NCBI GenBank assembly: GCA_934045075.1
Contig: OW203723.1
Span: 24,021,615-24,085,614 of the forward strand
Direction of reading: 5' to 3'
From: Yponomeuta sedellus
Taxonomy: Eukaryota > Arthropoda > Insecta > Lepidoptera > Yponomeutidae
DNA length: 64,000 nucleotides
Shown: one piece after another, positions 1 to 12,100 of the stretch
Layout of the letters: the number at the start of each line of letters is the position of its first letter
Position numbering within the stretch: the first letter of the stretch is position 1
The notes under the pieces: generated by a model
The model's input: the letters and a program-made list of their open reading frames with translations, nothing else
Databases searched by the model: none
Told to the model about the DNA's origin: nothing
Translations under genes and position numbers: made by a program

Positions 1-170
1 GAGCTGGTGCGGCGGCTGGGCGCGCTGGAGCGGCTGCTGGCGGCGTGCGGCGCGGCGTGGTGGCGCGGCGCGCAGCTGCCGCTGGCCGCGCTGCACGCGC
101 AGCGCCGGGACAAGCGCGCCGCCGCCAGGACGCTGACCGGCATGGCGCGCCGCCGCAGCGCTCACGACAG
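1..170 (+). CDS. NBAS: NBAS exon 1 (first in window)
   Basis: Frame starts at base 1 (ELVRRLGALERLL) and ends TCACGACAG|GTATGC in phase 2. No acceptor is visible, so the exon may extend left. Its last ~45 nt are the source of the 86 bp array that follows. Confidence 0.75.
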
Positions 171-3100
171 GTATGCGAGCACGCGCAGCGCCGGGAACCT
201 CAGTCCGCCGCCAGGACGCTCACCGGCATGGCGCGCCGCCGCAGCGCTCACGACAGGTATGCGAGCACGCGCAGCGCCGGGAACCTCAGTCCGCCGCCAG
301 GACGCTCACCGGCATGGCGCGCCGCCGCAGCGCTCACGACAGGTATGCGAGCACGCGCAGCGCCGGGAACCTCAGTCCGCCGCCAGGACGCTCACCGGCA
401 TGGCGCGCCGCCGCAGCGCTCACGACAGGTATGCGAGCACGCGCAGCGCCGGGAACCTCAGTCCGCCGCCAGGACGCTCACCGGCATGGCGCGCCGCCGC
501 AGCGCTCACGACAGGTATGCGAGCACGCGCAGCGCCGGGAACCTCAGTCCGCCGCCAGGACGCTCACCGGCATGGCGCGCCGCCGCAGCGCTCACGACAG
601 GTATGCGAGCACGCGCAGCGCCGGGAACCTCAGTCCGCCGCCAGGACGCTCACCGGCATGGCGCGCCGCCGCAGCGCTCACGACAGGTATGCGAGCACGC
701 GCAGCGCCGGGAACCTCAGTCCGCCGCCAGGACGCTCACCGGCATGGCGCGCCGCCGCAGCGCTCACGACAGGTATGCGAGCACGCGCAGCGCCGGGAAC
801 CTCAGTCCGCCGCCAGGACGCTCACCGGCATGGCGCGCCGCCGCAGCGCTCACGACAGGTATGCGAGCACGCGCAGCGCCGGGAACCTCAGTCCGCCGCC
901 AGGACGCTCACCGGCATGGCGCGCCGCCGCAGCGCTCACGACAGGTATGCGAGCACGCGCAGCGCCGGGAACCTCAGTCCGCCGCCAGGACGCTCACCGG
1001 CATGGCGCGCCGCCGCAGCGCTCACGACAGGTATGCGAGCACGCGCAGCGCCGGGAACCTCAGTCCGCCGCCAGGACGCTCACCGGCATGGCGCGCCGCC
1101 GCAGCGCTCACGACAGGTATGCGAGCACGCGCAGCGCCGGGAACCTCAGTCCGCCGCCAGGACGCTCACCGGCATGGCGCGCCGCCGCAGCGCTCACGAC
1201 AGGTATGCGAGCACGCGCAGCGCCGGGAACCTCAGTCCGCCGCCAGGACGCTCACCGGCATGGCGCGCCGCCGCAGCGCTCACGACAGGTATGCGAGCAC
1301 GCGCAGCGCCGGGAACCTCAGTCCGCCGCCAGGACGCTCACCGGCATGGCGCGCCGCCGCAGCGCTCACGACAGGTATGCGAGCACGCGCAGCGCCGGGA
1401 ACCTCAGTCCGCCGCCAGGACGCTCACCGGCATGGCGCGCCGCCGCAGCGCTCACGACAGGTATGCGAGCACGCGCAGCGCCGGGAACCTCAGTCCGCCG
1501 CCAGGACGCTCACCGGCATGGCGCGCCGCCGCAGCGCTCACGACAGGTATGCGAGCACGCGCAGCGCCGGGAACCTCAGTCCGCCGCCAGGACGCTCACC
1601 GGCATGGCGCGCCGCCGCAGCGCTCACGACAGGTATGCGAGCACGCGCAGCGCCGGGAACCTCAGTCCGCCGCCAGGACGCTCACCGGCATGGCGCGCCG
1701 CCGCAGCGCTCACGACAGGTATGCGAGCACGCGCAGCGCCGGGAACCTCAGTCCGCCGCCAGGACGCTCACCGGCATGGCGCGCCGCCGCAGCGCTTACG
1801 ACAGGTATGCGAGCACGCGCAGCGCCGGGAACCTCAGTCCGCCGCCAGGACGCTCACCGGCATGGCGCGCCGCCGCAGCGCTCACGAAAGGTATACGGGC
1901 CGCAGAGACCCCGCGCTTAGCTACAGCTCGGCGTTTCACGTTGTAACGGTGCACCACCTCTTTACACAATTTTTTAATATTTCTTTTTCTCTATCACTTT
2001 CACATATTTAAAATTTATGTTACACATTTTCGAGATTTCCCTCTGTACTGCTGCCCCCCCCCCCCGTTTTTATCCCTTAGTCGCCTTTTACGACACCCGC
2101 GGGAAGAATTTGGGTTGGTGCTAGACTCGAGACCGACACCACACAGCATCTTGACTAGATCCGCCTATTTTACCTGCTTATCCATTTTTATCCAGTTTTC
2201 TGTTTTTATTATAAATAAATCAGTATAATTTATACAAAGTCGTTCCAGTTTTATTATTTATAAAAGTTTTACAAGACCACAACGTTTAGCTGGATCAGCC
2301 ACAAGTGGGACCTTAACTAGGTTGGCGGCCCCTGAGCTCGCACGAGGTACGGTCTCCGAAACGACGCCGTTATGACCTATCTGTGTAACAAAGTGTAGAA
2401 AAAGAAATAAAAATCGTCTAAAAAGGTTTGCACCGTTACAACTGTAGCTTGGTGTTCCGAGTCCAGCGGGATAAGCCGCAGGTGACGATATCCTTAACTA
2501 GGTTGGTGCGCCGCCGTAGCGCTCACGCGAGGTATAAAATCCTTAGTTACCCCATGGTAACCAGCCTGAACTAGTGTAAATTTGCTCTCACAACACTCAT
2601 CTCACAATTCCCTTGCAACGTCCTGGAAACCAGTGTGGAGAGTGTAGAACCAGCGCTTATGTCTCGATATCGCTGTTGGGTCGAGGTGTGGTTTCTGTAC
2701 GAACCTCATAGTAACCAAACTAGTCTGTGCTTGAGCTGGCGTTCAGGATGGTGCATCTTCGCAGCGCGTAAACCCAGTATAGGTCCCGTAGCAACCAGTG
2801 TGATCTAGCACAGAGCGTCCCGTAGCAACTCCGTGACAACTAGTGTTTTCTAGCATAGAGCAAGCGCGGTGTCATGCTATGGCCGTAGTGTAGGAAGCAA
2901 TCTCAGGCGGACAATAGAACCTAGACGGGCATGGCGTCAAGACGTGTACTGAGTACCTTGCACCGTGGCCCTAGCAATCGCCCGGTAACCAATCTTGGCC
3001 TGTGTTTCAGCAAGATGGTAGATCGGCCGAGTTTCATAAAACTACAATCAGTAGTTATGACAATTCTATGTATATTATGTAACAGACTTCTTACTTTTAA

Positions 3101-6100
3101 CCTGTGGTAAATCGACTTTCCAATGTACATAGCATTGTCATAGTAAATAATTTTAGTTCTATGAAACAAGCCCCTTCTCTCTAGCTACCTCTTTACTGAT
3201 CAGTCTGAAGTCAAAGCCTTCACTCAATTTCATGGTGAAAATCTCGAAATTTATTTCCAAGCCAGTCTAAATTATGTCACTGTCTACCAATAACAATATA
3301 CATGCCAATGTCAATTACCCTTCTAATATAATAGTAGTTCTTACTAACCAACTAACAAGGCCTCTTTTCCCACGCACTCGCTAGCGATCCGGTCGAGAAG
3401 CCAAAACAGAGCAAGTGGACCGCTCGGTACAAAAAGAACGGCAGGTAAACGTTTCTGGACGAGGCGTCGGTGCATGTGGAACACGTTTGAGTTTGCATTT
3501 TTTGCTTGTAATATGGATGAGGTGGCTTAGGCCTTTAGCGATTGCATACCACTGCTTTTATCCGACTGCGCCAGAAGGTGGGTTATGTTTTTCGAGTGTA
3601 TTTATGTAAATATGTAAGTATATTTGTAAATTGATCACGCGCTGTAGCCTATGCGACTTGATGGATTTTAGCTTGAGAATTGTCATTCAATCCGTCTTAA
3701 GTGTGAGAGTGACACGTTACATAAGCGACGCTGATTTTCAGCAAAAGCAAAGGAGAATGACCAAAAACAGTCTATGTTGCGCTTTAAGCATTTATCCCTC
3801 AAAATATTTCTTTTGAAAAATTATTTCATAGTTTTATTTGATAAAATAAAAGAAGCAGGGGTTTAAAAGTAATAATTAAAAAATATCTGTATTGATTGTA
3901 TAACCACGTTGACATCCGTGTGTATAACTAAAAAAACTTCAGTAAAGATTACATTACAAACACAGATTAGATTAAATTATCAAAGAGTATTAAACACGGA
4001 TGTCAAAAAAGACGGATGGAACCTTCTATAATCACATGCGCTATCTGCAAAAAGTCGCAGTATGTAAATCCCTGATACGTCCTTTGCTAAAGGCATAAAT
4101 AATCTGTGGCATAAACACCAAACCACCAAAATTGTCATAACTGAGTCTTTTTAATCTGTGGTCATAACCTCAAAACATGGGCTCAAAATTAAGATTTCTC
4201 GAAACTCCCATCTAATATTTACATAATATTTTTCTTGCGTAATCCAGAGCTAATTTTTTATAGTTTACCGTTGGTTTCATCAATGCGCAAGAAGGCGCAA
4301 AAATAGACTAACTCCTATAGTAAATTGATCATTCTCCTTTGGGAAATTGCCTGTTTTTAGAAAAAATATAAATGCTATTTGGTCCTAGGTCTTAGCCTTA
4401 GGTTCTCCCGATTCAAGATCCTTATTTGTAAGCAATAAAGTACACAAGTATTTGCAAAAACTGTGGGTGTAAAAAAATGGACCAATGAACCTTATGGATT
4501 CTGACGCAGCACCTAGTAGCACAAAGAAACACTTATAGATAGATAGAGATAGAGAACACGCTATTGTACATAAAAATGAAAATTACACAGAGGTATTAAC
4601 CTAAGAGTACAGACGGCAGTTTGGTGGCTTGCTTAGTTGTTCACACAGTGCAGTAGAAATACAACTTATCTTGGTAGATTTTGTTTTGCCTCACAATACC
4701 CAAATGTATGGTTAACGGCTGTTAGTGTATTTTTGTAAACGCTTTGACCAACTGACAGTTCGTCATCATTATCATCAGCCCATCGCTGTCCACTGCTGCG
4801 TACAGACCTTGACGTTGTGAACAATAAATGAACAGATTGTAATAGTACGACAACTAGGGGGTTTTCGTCTGTTGTGAAATGTTCATTCGAAAGTTTACTA
4901 CCATAGGCGATGACCCATATAGTTATTTATTTCCTTCGTTGTAATAATCCAAATTAGTGTTCTATGAAGGGAAACATCGCGTGGAAACCTGCGTGTCTGA
5001 GGTGTTGACGTACCTCAGCGCTTGTAATTGACAATCCGCGGCGGGCATGCGAAATAACTTGACCCACACTCTCTCATAAAGAAGGCCGGTGCCCTACTTA
5101 TGTATCTTACATTTTGTTTATTTAATGAAAGTCAAAGATGTTATTTCAGAATGTAGAGAAGAAGCTAACAGTAAAACTCAAAATTTATTCATTTCAAAAA
5201 ACAATTAGTTAACAGAGCTTTCAACCAACTTTCAACAATTGAACGTTTATCAATAAAAAGTACCCGGAATCGGCGTGGGTCTTTGCGTAGACTAATAAAC
5301 GTTATTGAAGAGAAAGGTGATCTGACTAGATAGTGGAAAATGGCAGTCTCTGGTCTCTGCATACCTCTCTGGGATACAGGCGTGAGGTTATGTTATGTAA
5401 GGCTTAATACTCATGAAAGTGTTGAACAAAAAGTTAAATTAAAATGGACTAAATGTTATATTTGTCTAACATGAGGGTTAAATGGAGTAAGGGTTATATT
5501 TTGGTGACTAGTGGCATTTTTTCCTAGCGTTTCCATGCTTCGTAAGGCATGTTAAGTCATTGGTGCGGTCTGTCATGTAATGGAAGTCATTAAGCCATGT
5601 CAGAAGCCCTATGGGTGGTAAGTTCCGACATTAAGGCCCGCGACCGCCTCAACTAGCCCGGACTTGGCCCCCGTGGTAGAGTATGGCCTAACCTTCCTGA
5701 GATGCAGGAAGAGACCCGTGCCCCGGCAGTGGGGACGTACAAAGGTTGATATCGAAGGGTTATATTTTGCAATAAGCTCTTAATTCATCTGCAGGGAAGA
5801 CAAGCCGACACAGCAGGACTGGGAGAAACTCCTGAAGGATATACTGGAGGTCCAGGCTAACCTCTTCACTTGTGTCTCGAAGGAGGAGTGCTATGAGGTA
5901 ATGTAGTGAATCAAAGTGTCCGTTTAGTTCGTGATATGATAACATAACATACATAATATTCTATTCGTAAATCTACTCGGTGGCGAGTTACAAAACAGTG
6001 TGGCTGGATTGTGTTATTATTTACTAGCTGACACCGCAAACACCATCCACTCAATTCAGATCTTTGTCTATCTACGCCAAGTTTCATGTGAATCCGTTCA

Positions 6101-9100
6101 GCCGTAATAGCGTGAGTAAGTAACAACTATCCCAACATCTTCACAAACTTTCACATTTTATCATATTAAGTAGGATTATGCTTCCCCCATAATAAATAGT
6201 CCTCCGAACAATGGAGCGCAGCATCCTGAGCGTAAGAAGGATCGTCCGAATTCGTAACATAACACCACGCTCCCCTCCAGAACCAAAATCGCTGATGTGA
6301 ACTGTGACCCGCAAAACTCAAGTGGAACTGGGTAGGAAACGACAGTCGTATGGGCCCAGGAAGATGGGCGTAAATTGCCTCTTAATGGGTTCCACGCGAC
6401 GGATATCGCGGATATGGTCGCCCAAGGCGGAGACGGCGGGACGATCTCTCAGCCTTCTTGCTCGGGTGGGAGATGACTGCTGAAGGCAGGAAGGAGTGGA
6501 AGATCATGGGTTAGACCTTTTTCTAGCAGTGGGACACAAATACGGCCAACTAAAAATGCTTACCTCAACAGATCTACGCCTCAGCTCTTCTCACGTCCGG
6601 CGACGCTCCGAGCATCAAACTGGCCGCCGACGTACTCACGTGCGAGGAGGGCCAGCGAGCGACAGGCCACCTTGTACCCTACGCCACAAGTGTCACTTTG
6701 GTATCAGACGCCGCGAGGGAGTATTTCAACTCTGCGTCGTCGCTCACTGACCCTGCGTTGGAGTTGGCTAAGTGAGTGATGCAATGATTTTATAAGAATA
6801 AGCAGAATTTATTTCCACAAACCTTACAGAGTTGATTTCTGGAATTAAAGCCAGTACAATGCACGAGTTCTATGTTTTAAAATAATTATGTAAACTCTGT
6901 TAATTAAGGACTTTGAAAAGACTAACACCCGTATTCCAAGACGTTCCTCAAAGACTCCTCGACTCAACACTCAGCGGAGGTGGTGTCGAGGAGAGGTGGA
7001 TGCATTTCCTTGAGTTAGTTTTTTTTTTATTAGTATTTATTCAAGACATTTACAGAATACTATTTAAATACAAAAACCTTCACTGAAACCTGTACAGGTT
7101 TATCTGTGAGGTGAGTTACTCGTTACCAGTCAGTATTTGGAGTGTACTCGAGTGAGTCGTCGTCAGGCTATACTAGTCCACTGCTGGACATAGCCCTCCC
7201 CTAAAGAGCGCAAAGTAGTGCTATCATAGGGGGTAATGCCCATAATCCCCACGCTGGGCATGCGGGTTGGAGATCGCAGTTCGGTGGAATTGTACTGCAG
7301 GGGGCGCTGCTGCCCACCCCCCGGTGGGCATAATCAATATTGATTATACTCGAGTGAGTATAATCAATATAATCTGAGGTTTAACTCTAGTGAGAATTTG
7401 GTTTTTTATGTTTGCAATGGCGATGTCATTGCCAAGGTTTGACCGACAGAAGATTTTCTTTCTCGAGGAGACTTTAAGGTAGATCCCGAGGTACCTTAGC
7501 TTTGACAGTCTTCGACTTGAGTGAGAAACTTGCTCGATTGGAGGAAACTTAATACATTTTAAAATACGGTTTTCCTCGGTAGAGCAAGAGTGGAGTGGAA
7601 GAAAACTTGGAGGAACGTCTTAGAATACGGGTGTAAGTTTGGAGGTTTTTGTCCGTTTTTTCTCCATAATTATCTAGATTTTGAAATGGACACCTAGTTT
7701 GAATTGTAACATTCATAAAGCCGCAGTTTCTGCGCTATTTTGAAGGAAACCTTTTCATTTCATTTCGATACAATCTAAAATTACAACTAGTTGAATGAAT
7801 ATTATATTATAACATAAGCTTTTGTTGCTGTACCAGGCTTGACATCTGCATTAACTATTTCGTAGTGCGGAGTGATTATTTTCGCGAGAGTTACGACCTA
7901 ACGTGTAGAGTGAGCTTGTATCCTTCAAAGAAAGTATTACTCCGTATCAGGGTATCAAACACAGTAAAGGAGTATTAAAACGCGGCTTCGTCAGACACTG
8001 GCCTGTCATCAAGGAATCGTAGTGATAAAACGTCAGAATTTGTTAATTAATATACAGTATACGTAATTTTAACCAACTATAAAAAATAGGAGATTCTCAA
8101 TAGTTCGGATATTTTTTGTTGTTTTCGCATTTCAGCATTCGACCACGATTTAACCCTTAACCAGGCAATGTACTTTATAGGACCACATTAAATTGAACTC
8201 TATAACCTTGAAATAAAGTCCAAAACCAATGAAAAATTCATACTACCCACGCCTGGTTAAGGGTTCCCAACTCGCGTTGTCGTGCTACAACATCAACCTT
8301 TTAAATCGTTTTAGAATTTATTCCCAACCGACCGGTGACTTACAAATAAATCATCATTCTAGGCAAGGACATGATTGGAGTGTTTAGATCTTTCAGACTT
8401 TTATTACAAGATCAGCTAAGTTACAGCGGCAGCGGCTTACATTTTACATTGTTCATTGACATTCATTGACATTTAGAATTTAGAATAACGCTAACGTATA
8501 GGCTGTTAGGAACATCAGGCTGCAAAATGATGACTAACAATAGTCCAGCCTATATTTGACTGTTTGCAATGGCATGAGTCATGGTGGTCGTTAAGCCACG
8601 TCGGAGGCCTTATTAGCGGCTTGATAACTTCTGACAGTAAGGCCCACCACTGTCTTACAATCCTCCACCAACCCGGATTTGGCCCCCGTGGTGGAGTATG
8701 GCCTAACCTTCATGCGATGCGGGAAGAGACCTGAGAAGTGTGTGAAGACCAGTAGTGGGGTACAAAGGGTTGATATCATATTTGACTGTTTATAGGAACT
8801 GATATGTTCTGCTGTGTGGTGTCGATATGAGAATAGCACCAACTCAATTCTTCCCGCCTTTGTCGTAAAAGGCGACTAAGGGACACAAACCGGGTGGTGG
8901 GCAGCAGCGCCCCCTGCAGTACAATTCCACCGAACTGCGATCCCCAACCCGCATGCCCAGCGTGGGGATTATGGGCATTACCCCCTATGATAGCACAACG
9001 TGGCGCTCTTTAGGGGAGGGCTATGTTTAGCAGTGGAGTAGTATAGCCTGACGACGATATGTTCTGCAGGTGCTGCTTGATGTTGATCAAGGATAGCAAC

Positions 9101-12100
9101 GCGCAGCTGCAAGAGGAACTGGATCTGATAGCGGCGCTGCAGATACTTCACGCATTTGACGTCGTCCGCCTGCCGATTCAAGGTATTGGATGAATGAAAA
9201 TGTGTTTGAATGTAATTTGTGAATTTTATGTTATGAAACCTTCCCCCTGATGATGAATTGTTTTGATCTGTTTTTGTATTCTTAATCTATAATATTACTG
9301 GCTGACCCTTATTTCGCCATATTAATTAGTCTGCGACCTATCAAAAATGGACAAAAGAAATCATAAAAATCTGTGAAGCCGTTTCGGTGGGGTTCGATAA
9401 CAAACACTGTGACACGAGATGTTGTAGATGATATTCAAATATTTTTCTTGCGCTTTATGCGTCTGGGTCTCGAAGCGCAAATAAATTTCTTTCTTATTTT
9501 TTTTATACAGCGTCTACGTACCGTACTGCTAACGCTTTGCGAATCAATTTCTGTAAATTAAAATGTGTTGGAATTGTGTCAAGTTAATAGCAGATTTTTG
9601 CCCTAGTTCGCCCGAACTACCAAGTGACTGTTCTTTACATTATTTGTTGTGTTCCAGTGCGTCTCTGCGAGGACCGGATGAGTCTTGTAGAGGACTGCGT
9701 GAAGTTGAACCCCAACATGGCGTTCATAGCGAGCCATAAACTGCTGCGGCTGGCGCAACTGCTGCGGATCGCCGGAGACGACGACCGGAAACGGTAACGG
9801 CGGAAACACGTTATTAAAACGCGACGAAAATAAGTAATAACAACTAAACAATAGCCGTATTGGCCGTTGCCCTGTGTGCAACTTAACTCTGTCGCACAGC
9901 AGTTATGTTGTAGGTTGTGCTTGTAGGGCGGTGGTGGAAGAAGAAAGTAGATGTTAATGCTCAAGTCTTCACGACGTTTATTAGAAACTGTACATTTAAA
10001 TGTTGGAAAACTTATGTTGTTATTGAGGGGCAAAAGCCAACGGTTTAGCGCAGGCACAAGACCCATGAGCTTGATTTGCTTGGGCAATACGGTGACCTAG
10101 ACAAGTGTACGGTGCTGCCTGAAGACGATTATTTAAGATTGACAAGCTCCCCTATGTGAACGTGGTCTCAGGCGTGGGCCTCACTAGGATTTACAATGTG
10201 CGCGGAAATAATCTGTGGCATGAGACAGATTTGTCGCGGTGCTGAATCTGTTTCTGTTTATACTTTATTGCGCACGAAAAACACAAAAAAGAAATAAAAT
10301 TAAAGAAAATACATTTATAAAGGCGTGAGAGAGTTCTTTCAGCAAACCTTGGGGAGTCGGGGTAAATATCAAGGCGCACTATGAAATTGCACCACGTGGT
10401 TTTAATTCGCAGTGCAGCCTAGCCCTCTAAGGCCCAATGTCCTCGAGTGATTACAAAAACAATTGTTATTTTCAAGGTCGGGCCTTACGAGGCTAGGCCT
10501 AAGACGGTCGTGCAATTTTCAGCGAAGGCCAAGTGCTGAAGCTGATCGGGGAGCAAGCGGTGGCGGCGGGGCCGGGGGGGGGCTCCGCCGCCGCCGCCGC
10601 CGCCCGCAGGCTGGCTGCGCTGCGCTACAGCCCCGCCGCCTCCTTGCTGGCGCACATTGCGACTCACGCCGAGGTCAGTACACGCTCGCGAGTGTTGAGC
10701 TTAGTTGGGTAGCAGGCAGCCCTCAGAATGCTGGCCGCTCGGACCCTCGCCGTCACCCGCTATCTAATCCATCCGCTATAACATCCATAAATTTCACGTC
10801 ACACGAATTTGGTGATTTTTTTACCCTTACCCCGTCCTTGTCACAGCTGGTCACATTTGTGAGACCCCCCCTCCCCGTCCCTGGTGTGACATCACATAGT
10901 TTGCAATTTTACATTTAGAAATTGTTGAATTCAAACAGCAGTTCCGAAATTAGTGTTATATCAAAGTTGCAAATGTTTTGCGTATTTCGTCAATAGTGCA
11001 AAGTTGATCTAGAAATGTGACGTTACGAAATTTAGGATCCCTCCCCCTTAACATGTGACGTAAGTTATGGGTAGTCCCCAATGTAATTTATAGTTCACAC
11101 AATAGCCGATCGGTTTAGTCGGAAACGGGAGCGTGCAATCTTTTTTTTTACTTATAATCCTTATTGTACACCAGAGCACATGACATAATTTTTTTTATTG
11201 ACGATACATCAAACCTCTGTGTAATTTCCTTTTTTTTTGTACAGTAAAGTGTTCTCTGTTGTGTTGCTGTGTGGTGTCGGCCTAGAGAATAGCACCAAAC
11301 CAATTCTTCTCGCGGGTGTCGTAAAAGGCGACTAAGGGACATAAACCGGCGGGTGGGCAGCAACGCCCCCTGCAGCACAATTCCACCGAACTGCGACCCC
11401 CAACCCGCATGCCCAGCGTGGGGATTATGGGCCTTACCCCCTATGATAGCTCAACGTGGCGCTCTTTAGGGGAGGGCTATGTCCAGCAGTGGACTAGTAT
11501 AGCCTGACGACTAAAGTGTTCTCTATCTATATAAATAAAATTCAAAGTCCTGACTGACTGACTCACTCATCAACGCCCAGCCCAAGCCGTTGGTCCTAGG
11601 AAGCGGAAATTTTGCACAGAGGGTCTATATATAATGTAGGCATAGAATAAGAACGGATTTTTTGAAGTTCAACCCCTAAGGGGGAGAAAAGTGTTGCCAA
11701 AATTTGTAATGTTGTCTAATTTTCTTGAAACTAAAAATAAACACTATTCAACACAACTGATTGAACACGGGTTTCGCCGTTTTTCTAAATTTAACTCTTA
11801 AGGGAGTGTACCGGGTTGCAAAATAAATCCACGCGGACGGAGTCGCGGGCAAAAGCTAGTCTATCTATATCAGTTATCAGCAAAAGTTGTTACCGAGCTA
11901 CCGATCGTATTGAAATGTATCAAAAGTAACAAGTGCATTGTGGGTGTCGCGCCATCAATTAATTCAACGGTTCGCCAACCGAGTCAGTGCCCGTAGGCTG
12001 GGCGGCCTCACAAAGCGGTCTATCCGCAGGCGCACGCCGACCGCGACACGCGGCGCGAGCTGTTCGCGGCGGCCGCCACGCACTGCGCGCCCGCCGCGCT

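Larger units (their letters stand above)
6832..7760 (+). repeat. Unclassified interspersed repeat E, split by a MITE
   Basis: 6840-6925 plus 7634-7755 match 16409-16660 in order (GGAATTAAAGCCAGTACAAT; CTAGTTTGAATTGTAACATT; GCAGTTTCTGCGCTATTTT). The copy at 16409 is uninterrupted and serves as the empty site for the MITE at 6926-7633. Confidence 0.8.

Noticed and set aside
171..1890. Direct-repeat array resembling a CRISPR
   Set aside because: Units are contiguous and identical with no unique spacers, and they copy an exon edge in a eukaryotic gene.
7..2011. Three overlapping open frames of 612-637 codons
   Set aside because: They are the same 86 bp unit read in three frames; the true coding part ends at the first donor (170).
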